Position numbers and translations under genes: made by a program
The notes under the pieces: model-generated
The model's database searches: none
What the model was told of the DNA's origin: nothing
What the model saw: the letters and a program-made list of their open reading frames with translations, nothing else
Assembly: GCA_001899145.1 (NCBI GenBank)
Contig: MKVF01000030.1
Coordinates: 186,001 to 250,000, forward strand
Reading direction: 5' to 3'
Source: Flavobacteriia bacterium 40-80
Lineage (GTDB): Bacteria; Bacteroidota; Bacteroidia; Flavobacteriales_D; Crocinitomicaceae
Length of the DNA stretch: 64,000 nucleotides
Shown: positions 43,300 to 51,668 of the stretch, piece after piece
How positions within the stretch are numbered: position 1 is the first letter of the stretch
Layout: each line of letters starts with the position of its first letter

Positions 43300-44652
43300 A
43301 TGAACAAAAGATCTGTTTTTACTGCTGTTTTCCTGGGATTGATATGTTTGATCTCTATTTTGATGATCCAGTATATCTGGATTAATAAAACCATTCATGC
43401 GCAGAAAACAGAGATCATGATTCAGATGAAAGAAGATTCTCTGAATATTTCCAGGTTCACACAAAAAGTGCATGAAGCTCTTTCTGCAGTGTTAAATGAG
43501 ATATCTTATACTACGAAGGACAGCTCTGATCGTTACGGCGCGATAAGACAGATAGCTCCAAATATGTATTATGTGGAATATCAGGGAGATATTGAGCCGC
43601 TGTATCTTGAAAATATTTTAAAGCGGGAATTTTACAGTACACATATCACCAATGATTTTCAGTATGCACTATATAATTGTTTTCATGATTCCGTGAAATA
43701 CAGCAATCTGATACGATTTAATGTTGATTCATTGTATGAGACAACGAATATTGTGATCAAACATCCGCTGATCTCTTTTTCAAGTAACAGCCATTATTTT
43801 GCCGTATTTTTTCCGGGGATGATCACGCATCGGGTAGACGATGTCGAAGATATCGGTTCTCCCTGGGTATTCTTATTTCTTGTCAGTATTTTGATCATCA
43901 CTTACCTGACGTATTCGGTTTATGTGATTATCCGGCAGAAAAAGCTGTCCGACATCAAAACGGATTTTATCAATAACATGACGCATGAGCTGAAAACTCC
44001 GATTGCAACGATCGGATTGTCCAGTAATACATTGCTAAACGATGATTTTTCACATGATTCTGATCGTTTAAGGCGTTATGCAAGTATTATTTACCGGGAG
44101 AATAAACGACTGGAAAGCCAGGTAGAGCGTGTCCTGAATATCGCGAAGATGAATAAGAATTCGACACCTCTTAAAAAATCGTTGTTTGATGTGCATGAGT
44201 TTATTCTTGAAGCGAAAGAAACATTCGATTTTAATTTAGAGGAGCTGGGAGGAGAATTGAATATTGAATTAGGAGCGGATAAATATTGTGTATTTGTTGA
44301 CCCGGTGCACATTAAAAATGTTATTTACAATCTGCTGGATAATGCTGTAAAATACCGAAAAGACGATTATCTGAAAATTACTATCCGCACCCGGAATGAT
44401 AAAAGACACCTGATCATTGATATCTGTGATAATGGTGTAGGCATCAAAAAGGAAAATATAGGCCTTATTTTCGATAAATTTTACCGTGTTCCTACCGGAA
44501 ATATCCATGATGTAAAAGGGTTCGGCTTAGGGCTTTATTATGTAAAAACTATCGTAGAGCAGCACGGCGGAATGATTCAGGTGAAAAGCATTCCGGATAA
44601 GGGCACGACTTTCTCTGTCTTCCTGCCGTTGCGGGTAAAAGATTTAGAATAA
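43300..44652 (+). CDS. Sensor histidine kinase without adjacent response regulator
   Basis: 450 residues from the ATG at 43300; a TTG at 43282 overlaps the rhodanese stop. Membrane helices at about 7-26 and 188-208 enclose a periplasmic sensor region of about 160 residues with no recognised fold. Then the H-box NNMTHELKTPIAT (His229), N-box NVIYNLLDNAVKY, G1 DNGVGIKK, F-box FDKFYR and G2 GFGLGLYYVK. No HAMP domain is clear. No response regulator gene is next to it. Its tail overlaps the convergent lipoprotein gene by 9 nt. Confidence 0.93.
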   Translation: MNKRSVFTAVFLGLICLISILMIQYIWINKTIHAQKTEIMIQMKEDSLNISRFTQKVHEALSAVLNEISYTTKDSSDRYGAIRQIAPNMYYVEYQGDIEPLYLENILKREFYSTHITNDFQYALYNCFHDSVKYSNLIRFNVDSLYETTNIVIKHPLISFSSNSHYFAVFFPGMITHRVDDVEDIGSPWVFLFLVSILIITYLTYSVYVIIRQKKLSDIKTDFINNMTHELKTPIATIGLSSNTLLNDDFSHDSDRLRRYASIIYRENKRLESQVERVLNIAKMNKNSTPLKKSLFDVHEFILEAKETFDFNLEELGGELNIELGADKYCVFVDPVHIKNVIYNLLDNAVKYRKDDYLKITIRTRNDKRHLIIDICDNGVGIKKENIGLIFDKFYRVPTGNIHDVKGFGLGLYYVKTIVEQHGGMIQVKSIPDKGTTFSVFLPLRVKDLE

Positions 44653-45159
44653 TTCCTCTCTGAGCTGAAGCAGGGAATGATCAGCATTCAGATGATGGCG
44701 ATTGATGAATTTGAAATAATATTCCACAAAGAGCTCTTCTTTTGACCGGTAGTATCTGGTAGTATCCCGGTAAAACCGGTTAAGCTTTGAAGTATCCTCA
44801 AGGTCTTTGGATTCTTTCTTTTTAATGATGATCACTTCCCTGTGATTATGACTGTTAGAATACTCTATATGGGTAATGATATCTTCATAAATTGTATGCA
44901 ATTCATCATCGAGTCCCGAGGCCTTCATGGTTTTCAGCAGCTTTAAATCCGATTTTTTTCTGCTTTCGAAATCGGTATTCCACTTTTCGAGCTCTTCAGA
45001 TGTAGAAGAGGAAGCTGAAAACGCTTCGAAGTAATTTTTGTAAAACGTATGGAGCTCTAACAAATGCTGATGATATTGTTCTGCTGTCATTTTTTTAGAG
45101 CAGGATAATTGAACGAACAGAATAGCTGTTCCTAAAAAGAATAATAAGATCTGTTTCAT
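44644..45159 (-). CDS. Small lipoprotein of unknown function
   Basis: 171 residues. Lipobox FVQLSC (about Cys20) followed by SKKMTAEQYHQHLLELHTFYKNYFEAFS. The mature part is predicted alpha-helical, with charged helices such as KWNTDFESRKKSDLKLLKTM. It might be a periplasmic helical bundle; no family is recognised. Its 3' end overlaps the histidine kinase gene by 9 nt. Real-gene support: intact frame, good lipobox. Confidence 0.7.
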   Translation of the reverse strand: MKQILLFFLGTAILFVQLSCSKKMTAEQYHQHLLELHTFYKNYFEAFSASSSTSEELEKWNTDFESRKKSDLKLLKTMKASGLDDELHTIYEDIITHIEYSNSHNHREVIIIKKKESKDLEDTSKLNRFYRDTTRYYRSKEELFVEYYFKFINRHHLNADHSLLQLREELF

Positions 45160-45219
45160 TTTCTATCTGCGTTAAATTGTTTTTCAGCATGGTGAAAGAA
45201 AAGATTGGCTGCCAAAGCA

Positions 45220-46839
45220 TCAATCTCTGCTGAAAAGCGTTTTTATTAGTACAATTCCCGCTAAAATTACGGAAAAAACAAAGAAAAAGGTGATAAATCC
45301 GGATTTGATTTCACTGACAATTAGCAGGGTGGAGCAGAACAACATTAATGCAATAAGAATAATCGGTGTGTAATTCACAGATTTTCTGCCGGATCCGTTT
45401 TGATGGTGCGCCTGTATATGGTCTGTTTTTTCTTTTTTAATGGCTGTCACGATATCTCTGACATCTTTCGGGAATTCTTTAAAGTAATAAGCGTAATCAT
45501 TCAACAGATCCCAGATGCTCATTTTGATTTTACTGAAATTGTAATTCTCCATGATACGCTCGCGGGCGTAAGGGCGTATGAGCGCAGGAAGAGAAATCTT
45601 TGCTCCCAGCTGTTCCGCGAAATTCTGAATTGTGCCGATCGTTTTGATGATCATGTACAGATTCGCCGGGATTAAAATGCCGTATTTACTTAAAACCTTG
45701 AATACATCATTAAACACGTTTGCAATGTCTATTTCTTTAAAAGACATAATGCTGTACGTTTTGATGATTTCATTGATCTCGAACTCGATGTCATCTATGT
45801 TTTTTACCTCTTTTGTTTCGGTTAAAACTAAAAGAGAACGGGTGATCTTCTTGGAGTTCTTCTCGGAAAATCCGAGTAAAAAGCTGATCAATCCGTCAAT
45901 TTGCTTCGGCTTTAACGTCCCGCACATTCCGTGGTCGATCAGTACGATCTGGTTATTTCCCCTGATAAAGAGATTGCCCGGATGCGGGTCTGCATGAAAA
46001 AAGCCGTGTTTCAAGATCATTGTCAGGATGATATGCACCCCGTTCTCAGCAATTTTTTGAGTTGAGAAACCTTTCGCTTTCAGCAGGCTGACGCTGTTAG
46101 GAGTATAGCCGTTGATAAATTCCATTATCAGCACTTTGCTCGTAGAGTATTGTGTGTACACTTTCGGAATATAGCAACGGTCATCTTCTCTGAAAATAGT
46201 AGTGAAACGAAGCATATTGGACATTTCGTGCTGAAAATCCAGCTCTTTAAGCATTATTTCGCTGAACGTCTCAATAAATTTTTCGAGATTAAAGCTGCTC
46301 ATCTTCGGATTGATCCGGTGGATTTTTTTTGCAAGGATGGCCATCAGCGTCAGGTCCATCTCAATAACCTTTTTTATTCCCGGGCGCTGCACTTTAATAA
46401 CCACATCTTCACCGTTAAGAAGAGTGGCGCGGTAAACCTGCGCGATAGAGGCGGAAGCTATGTGGTGGCGGTTAATTTCTTTGAATACATTATTGATGTT
46501 ATTTCCAAGCTCTCTTTCCACTATTTCAATGGCTTCATCGTCATCGAACGGACGCGCTGAGTTCTGAAGCTTTTTCAGCTCCTCACAAAGCCTCTCGTCA
46601 ACGATATCCGGACGGTCCGCAAGAATCTGTCCGAACTTAATAAATGTCGGCCCTAGATCTTCAATAAGTAAGCGGTAACGCTGATGTCTCGAAATTCGTG
46701 AGCGCCCTTTAGGATCGAAAATTTTGCGAATAGTGCTGCCATGAAACCAGTTTTTGATTCCATGCCCGATTACAATGAAAAGGATATGAATGAACCGAAA
46801 GGTGATTTGTACATTCCGGTTAATTTTCAGCAACCACAT
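45220..46839 (-). CDS. ABC1/AarF/UbiB-family atypical kinase
   Basis: 539 residues from the ATG at 46837-46839; the frame continues to a TTG at 46884, but a -7 box at 46858-46865 lies inside that extension, which favours the ATG. Family motifs: FIKFGQILADRPDI (KxGQ), ASIAQVYRATL (Ala-rich nucleotide loop), DVVIKVQRPG, ELDFQHEMSN, and HADPHPGNLF with IDHGMCG (metal site). Two membrane helices at the C-terminus (about 480-535). UbiB-type proteins help quinone biosynthesis or lipid metabolism; which is uncertain in this organism. Confidence 0.92.
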   Translation of the reverse strand: MWLLKINRNVQITFRFIHILFIVIGHGIKNWFHGSTIRKIFDPKGRSRISRHQRYRLLIEDLGPTFIKFGQILADRPDIVDERLCEELKKLQNSARPFDDDEAIEIVERELGNNINNVFKEINRHHIASASIAQVYRATLLNGEDVVIKVQRPGIKKVIEMDLTLMAILAKKIHRINPKMSSFNLEKFIETFSEIMLKELDFQHEMSNMLRFTTIFREDDRCYIPKVYTQYSTSKVLIMEFINGYTPNSVSLLKAKGFSTQKIAENGVHIILTMILKHGFFHADPHPGNLFIRGNNQIVLIDHGMCGTLKPKQIDGLISFLLGFSEKNSKKITRSLLVLTETKEVKNIDDIEFEINEIIKTYSIMSFKEIDIANVFNDVFKVLSKYGILIPANLYMIIKTIGTIQNFAEQLGAKISLPALIRPYARERIMENYNFSKIKMSIWDLLNDYAYYFKEFPKDVRDIVTAIKKEKTDHIQAHHQNGSGRKSVNYTPIILIALMLFCSTLLIVSEIKSGFITFFFVFSVILAGIVLIKTLFSRD

Positions 46840-46857
46840 TCTGTTTTGAACTTTTGT

Positions 46858-46865
46858 CAAAAATA
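46858..46865 (-). promoter_or_regulatory. -7 box of the ABC1 kinase gene
   Basis: TATTTTTG on the minus strand, 18 nt before the ATG at 46839. It supports that ATG over the upstream TTG. Confidence 0.45.
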
Positions 46866-46990
46866 GTTGCAATTTTTTGTACAAAGAAGCACAGGAGGTC
46901 GAAAATGGTTATAGTTTGTTAAAAAGAATTGTTATTGAATGTTAATATGATTAATCTTGTTGACTTTAAGTGACGTTCCTAAATCAGTGA

Positions 46991-47845
46991 TTATTTGTGT
47001 TTATTCTTTTTTTTGTTTTGTTTTTCCTGATCTTTTTTAATCTTGTCAAACGTGCCTATCGGGACTACTGTCAATTGGTCTGTTTCACAGTCCCAGATGT
47101 TTAGGTATTTTTGAGAAACTACATTGTGGGATTTCCATTTTGCAAATTTTTCATACAGCATCAGTGTACAAATATCTGTTGCTGTTATAAAGTCGCCTGT
47201 TTCAGGTAAATGATTGTGCATTGAACCTTCAACTTGCTCTCCTTTTTCATTTCCGTAATAAATTGGGATTATGTTTTTATGAAGCTGTTTTTTTGTCAAT
47301 AATTTATTGTCTTTATCAAATGTCAGCAGATAATCATTTCCAAAAATCACAACACCACTTTCTTGTGGTCCGGTCAATATGTAAACTTTCTTTTCTTGTT
47401 CGTTAATTAGTGGAATTATATTTGGATTTGTGTTTTTGTAAAACTTGAAAAGCGTGTCAGATCTTAATTCTTCTAATACAATTTTTCTGATTTGATAGAG
47501 ATCATATTCTTTATCTGTGAAATCCCTTTCGGATAAATCTGTTTTAGCTTTTTTTAAATCATATGAGCTGTTGAAAGAAATCGTACCGATTACCTTCGGT
47601 GTGTCTGACTTTGAGAAGAAAATACATTTTGCAAGGTCATTTTCAGTATAAGAAAAATAACCCCCGATATTTGCTCTGTCCTCATACTTTTCTAAGAATA
47701 GATCTGTCCCGTACCAGGAAGCCATTTCAGACTTATAAAGTAATTTTCCCTCTGCAACAATTGATTGTGCTTCTTCAGTTGGATTGGTTTGTCCAAATAC
47801 AGTTATAGTTAACAGTATCGGAATAATTGACAGTATTTTATTCAT
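46991..47845 (-). CDS. Exported protein of unknown function
   Basis: 284 residues with a signal peptide (about 1-18, TVFGQ). The mature part has a mixed alpha/beta look: SWYGTDLFLEKYEDRANIGGYFSYTEND, FSKSDTPKVIGTISFNSSYD, VYILTGPQESGVVIFGNDYLLTFDKDN, and FITATDICTLMLYEKFAKW. The C-terminus is Lys/Asn/Gln-rich (KKDQEKQNKKKNKHK). Codons are more AT-rich than in most neighbours. A -7 box at 47883-47890 precedes it. I recognise no family. Confidence 0.7.
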   Translation of the reverse strand: MNKILSIIPILLTITVFGQTNPTEEAQSIVAEGKLLYKSEMASWYGTDLFLEKYEDRANIGGYFSYTENDLAKCIFFSKSDTPKVIGTISFNSSYDLKKAKTDLSERDFTDKEYDLYQIRKIVLEELRSDTLFKFYKNTNPNIIPLINEQEKKVYILTGPQESGVVIFGNDYLLTFDKDNKLLTKKQLHKNIIPIYYGNEKGEQVEGSMHNHLPETGDFITATDICTLMLYEKFAKWKSHNVVSQKYLNIWDCETDQLTVVPIGTFDKIKKDQEKQNKKKNKHK

Positions 47846-47882
47846 TTCGTTGCAGTTATTGATAGCTCATTCATGTGTTGAT

Positions 47883-47890
47883 CAAAAATA
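47883..47890 (-). promoter_or_regulatory. -7 box of the gene at 46991-47845
   Basis: TATTTTTG on the minus strand, about 37 nt before the ATG at 47845. No clear -33 element. Confidence 0.45.
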
Positions 47891-47913
47891 TAAACTAGAT
47901 ATATTATATTAAG

Positions 47914-50007
47914 TCAAAACCTCAGTGTATTCTCAATCGCAGTCTTTACCTTCTCCGCATTTGGCAACAATGCAGCTTCCAGAATAGAATTTAATGGAAT
48001 TGCAGGCGTGTCAACCGATCCCACAATTTCTACCGGAGCATCCAGGTATTTGAAATTGTCTCTCTGGATTCTTCCTGCCAGACCAAGCGCAAAGTTATTT
48101 TCGATGGATTCTTCTGTTACTACGATACATTTTCCGTGCTTTTGAACAGAATTATTGATTGCTTCAAAATCAATCGGATTTAAAGAACGCAGATCGACAA
48201 TCTCTACTTTCCCTTCAAATGATTTAGCCGCTTCCAATGTCCAGTAAACGCCACGCCCGTAAGTGATTACAGTAATGGAATCTCCTTTTTGGATGTTTTC
48301 GGCAGCAGCTTCCTGAACGATTCTTGCTTTTCCAATCGGAATGACGTAGTCTTCAGACGGTTCGATAGACATCGCTCCTTCTGTTCCCGGAATTTTCGAC
48401 CAGTAAAGTCCTTTATGTTCCAGTACAACAACCGGATTAGGATCATAAAATGCAGCTTTTAACAGACCTTTCAAATCGGCCCCTGTGCTTGGATAGACTA
48501 CTTTTATACCTCTGATATTTGTCAGCACGGATTCAACAGATGATGAATGGTAAGGGCCTCCGGAACCGTAAGCGCCGATCGGCACACGGATCACACAGCT
48601 CACCGGCCATTTTCCATCCGATAAATAGTTAGAACGGCTCACCTCTGTAAACAGCTGGTTCAATCCCGGCCAGATATAATCAGCAAATTGTACTTCAACT
48701 ATTGGTTTTAAGCCCACAGCAGACATTCCTACTGTAGATCCGATAATATACGCTTCCTGGATCGGCGTGTTGAAAACACGGTCATCTCCGAAAGACTGCG
48801 CTAAAGTTGCCGCTTCACGGAAAACACCTCCTAATCTGCCGCCGACATCCTGGCCATAAAGCAATGCTTCCGGATGGTGCGACAGGATTTCTCTCATGGC
48901 AAACAGCGCGCTGTCCACCATAATTGTCTTTTTCTTTCCTTTGGGCTCGCGCTCTCCTGTTTCTTCTGTAATCGGAGTAGGAGCGAAGATATAATTCTGA
49001 ACACTTTCCGGAGAAGGATCTTCAGCATTTAGTGCTTTTTCATATTCTGCATCGACAAAAGCTTTTATTTCTTTTTCGATTGCAGTGATCTCTTCATCTG
49101 AAATGCCTGCCTCCATTAATTTCGCAACTAATTTCGGATACGGATCATTTGTTGCCGCTTCTTCCAGATCGTCCCGGTACCATTCTTTCCGTACTCCGGA
49201 AGTATGGTGTCCTAAAAGCGGAACTTTGGCGTGAATGAGGAACGGACGGCGTTCTTTTCGTACTGTATCAATGACATGATTCATAGCAGTATAGGAAGCC
49301 GGAAAATCACTTCCGTCAACAGAAACACATTCGATTCCATGGAATCCTTTGATGTATTCGCTCATATCCTGAGCACGTGTTTCTTTGGCATTGGCAGAAA
49401 TGTCCCAGCCATTATCCTGTACCAGGTAAATGATCGGATATTGTTTTAAAGCAGCCATTTGCAGTGCTTCGGAAACTTCTCCTTCTGTGCAGCTGGCGTC
49501 GCCGAGTGAACAGATCACTACAGGATTTAATCCGTTGAAATCCGGAGCTAATCCTGTCTTTTCTTTGTATTGGATTCCCATCGCAACTCCTGTTGTCGGA
49601 ATAGCCTGCATTCCTGTTGCAGAAGATTGATGCGGGATTTTTGGCATATCATCGCGATCCAGAGAAGGGTGGGAATAATAAGTCCTTCCTCCTGAGAACG
49701 GATCGTCTTTTTTTGCGAATACCTGTAACATTAATTCATAAGGAGTCATTCCGATTCCCAGAAGAATACTGTCATCCCGGTAGTACGGAGCAACCCAGTC
49801 CTGAGGTAATAGCTGCATTCCGGCAGCCAACTGAATCGCTTCGTGGCCTCTGGAGGTTGCATGTACGTATTTCGCTGTTATTTCTTTATTTGCCTCGTAC
49901 TTTTCCGCCAATGTTTTGGCAGTGCACATCAGGCGAAATGCTTTTAGTAGGGTACTTTTGTCAATTTGCTGACCTTTTTTGCTTTCTGAAGTTTTTTCTT
50001 GGAGCAT
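47914..50007 (-). CDS. Fused alpha/beta E1 component of a 2-oxoacid dehydrogenase complex (paralogue 2)
   Basis: 697 residues, about 115 shorter than the other fused E1. Alpha half (about 1-340): KYVHATSRGHEAIQLAAG, the ThDP motif from GDASCTEG to QDNGWDIS (ending Asn-Gly). Beta half (about 360-697): MREILSHHPEALLYGQDVGGRLGGVF, IQEAYIIGSTVGMSAVG, VEVQFADYIWPGLNQL, GAYGSGGPYHSSS, ENNFALGLAGRIQ. Fits branched-chain 2-oxoacid E1 proteins. It is 32 nt downstream of the PafA-like phosphatase gene; a functional link is not implied. The substrate cannot be decided from sequence alone. Confidence 0.92.
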   Translation of the reverse strand: MLQEKTSESKKGQQIDKSTLLKAFRLMCTAKTLAEKYEANKEITAKYVHATSRGHEAIQLAAGMQLLPQDWVAPYYRDDSILLGIGMTPYELMLQVFAKKDDPFSGGRTYYSHPSLDRDDMPKIPHQSSATGMQAIPTTGVAMGIQYKEKTGLAPDFNGLNPVVICSLGDASCTEGEVSEALQMAALKQYPIIYLVQDNGWDISANAKETRAQDMSEYIKGFHGIECVSVDGSDFPASYTAMNHVIDTVRKERRPFLIHAKVPLLGHHTSGVRKEWYRDDLEEAATNDPYPKLVAKLMEAGISDEEITAIEKEIKAFVDAEYEKALNAEDPSPESVQNYIFAPTPITEETGEREPKGKKKTIMVDSALFAMREILSHHPEALLYGQDVGGRLGGVFREAATLAQSFGDDRVFNTPIQEAYIIGSTVGMSAVGLKPIVEVQFADYIWPGLNQLFTEVSRSNYLSDGKWPVSCVIRVPIGAYGSGGPYHSSSVESVLTNIRGIKVVYPSTGADLKGLLKAAFYDPNPVVVLEHKGLYWSKIPGTEGAMSIEPSEDYVIPIGKARIVQEAAAENIQKGDSITVITYGRGVYWTLEAAKSFEGKVEIVDLRSLNPIDFEAINNSVQKHGKCIVVTEESIENNFALGLAGRIQRDNFKYLDAPVEIVGSVDTPAIPLNSILEAALLPNAEKVKTAIENTLRF

Positions 50008-50039
50008 TTTGATTACTTAATTTTGAGCTAAGTTAAGGA

Positions 50040-51668
50040 TTATTTTTGAAATAATATTTCCGTTATCGGCTTCCCTGTCGTACCGCTTGGCTGTGTGATA
50101 TTGAGTATCTGCGCAATAGTCGGTGCAATATCAACAATTTCAATTGCCCGGGTGATCCGTTTTGCCGGAATGTTTTTTCCGAAGAACAGTAAGGGAACCT
50201 GCGTGTCATACGTGTAGGCTGAGCCGTGAGAAGTGCCTTTTGTTTCGGCTTCATCACTGATCGTTAAATATCCGGATTCGAGCATAAAAACAAGATCTCC
50301 CGAGCGTTGGGGCTTAAATCCTTTTTCGGCCAGTTTTTTCCATTTGTTCTGAGCAGATAATTCTGTCAGCTCTTCACTTGTGAAAATATATTTGATATTC
50401 GGATAATTTTGACATGCTTTTTTAATAAAGTTTAAGACTTCATTTTTATCAATAGCTGATTCTTCGATTCGTTTATCGTCCAGGTAGATATTATTATTGG
50501 TGATTTTGGTGATGAAGTTCTGGTGGTATTTACGATCAAGCTCTCCGGCCAAAAACGATTTGAATTTTCCTTTACGGAAATAGCCACCTGGAAGCTGTTT
50601 ATCGGAAAGCTGTTGAGGAACAGGAACCACTGCATGATCGGCCGTTAAAAACAAAACGTAATTTCCCTTTCCAACCTGCTTGTCCAGTTCTTTCAATAAA
50701 CGGGCAATTTCCAGATCAAGACGAATGTAGGTGTCCTCGATCTCTTTGGAATAAGGGCCAAATTCGTGGCCGATGATGTCCGGAGAAGAATAGCTGATAC
50801 ACAGAAAATCAGGAATATTATCCTGACCTAAAAGCTCGGAAGAAAGAGCGGTCAGCGCAAAATCGGTCAGATAGGTGTTGGCAAAAGGTGTATGAATAAA
50901 TAATTCAGGAAGAGAAGTGTGTTTGGAAAGCTCTTGTAATGAGTAAGGAAACGTAGGAGTTTCTTTTCCTTTGAATACCACTTCATACGGACTGTTGTCT
51001 TCCATGCTTTCGTAATAGGAAGCAATATCGTAATAAGTGTTCCAGGTTGAATTTCTGTGACCTTCAACAATTTTTTTATTATTGAAATCTGTTACCCATG
51101 GAGGAAGAAAAGATCTGTAAAACGAGCTGGAGATCATATTACCGTTCTCGTTGTCATACCAATAGCTGCCATCGGAAAGATGTCCTCCGGGAAGAATGGC
51201 GCTCCGGTCTTTTATGGAAACAGAAATCACTTTTGAAAATGGGTATGCTAATTTTAATTGATCTGTAACTGTATTGACCAGTAGGTTTTTAGGTGATCTC
51301 AGCCCTTTTGAATTAGAAGTTCCTATACTGGTTATGTTGTTATCTTCCACACAGTAAACTTCTTTGTTATTGTAGCGGTCGTACCAGTCGTTGGCAATGA
51401 TTCCATGATCGGCTGGTGTTGTTCCGGTGTAAATGGAAGCATGCCCTGGTGCAGTAAATGTTGGGATGTAGTTGTAATGCGTGTTGGAGCAAAATGCTCC
51501 TTTTTCTTTTAGTTTATTAAATCCGTCTTTGGAAAATTTATTCTCAAAGCGGTGCAGATATTCGTAACACATCTGATCCACAACAATCCCGACAACTAAT
51601 TTGGGGGCCTGAGCGAAATAGATATTGCAAAAAAGGATAAAATTCCCAAGGATTAAAAGCTTTTTCAT
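50040..51668 (-). CDS. Exported PafA-like alkaline phosphatase
   Basis: 542 residues with a signal peptide (about 1-20, NIYFAQ). Alkaline phosphatase superfamily: metal ligand Asp31 in VVDQMCYEYL, nucleophile Thr72 in FTAPGHASIYTG, Asn93 in IANDWYD, and Lys153/Arg155 in SIKDRSAILPGGH, the phosphate-contacting pair of PafA-type phosphate-irrepressible enzymes. Other metal ligands are in YSSPDIIGHEFG and TADHAVVPVP. It is probably a broad phosphomonoesterase. The ATG directly follows the C25 peptidase stop with no gap, so translation is coupled. Confidence 0.9.
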   Translation of the reverse strand: MKKLLILGNFILFCNIYFAQAPKLVVGIVVDQMCYEYLHRFENKFSKDGFNKLKEKGAFCSNTHYNYIPTFTAPGHASIYTGTTPADHGIIANDWYDRYNNKEVYCVEDNNITSIGTSNSKGLRSPKNLLVNTVTDQLKLAYPFSKVISVSIKDRSAILPGGHLSDGSYWYDNENGNMISSSFYRSFLPPWVTDFNNKKIVEGHRNSTWNTYYDIASYYESMEDNSPYEVVFKGKETPTFPYSLQELSKHTSLPELFIHTPFANTYLTDFALTALSSELLGQDNIPDFLCISYSSPDIIGHEFGPYSKEIEDTYIRLDLEIARLLKELDKQVGKGNYVLFLTADHAVVPVPQQLSDKQLPGGYFRKGKFKSFLAGELDRKYHQNFITKITNNNIYLDDKRIEESAIDKNEVLNFIKKACQNYPNIKYIFTSEELTELSAQNKWKKLAEKGFKPQRSGDLVFMLESGYLTISDEAETKGTSHGSAYTYDTQVPLLFFGKNIPAKRITRAIEIVDIAPTIAQILNITQPSGTTGKPITEILFQK

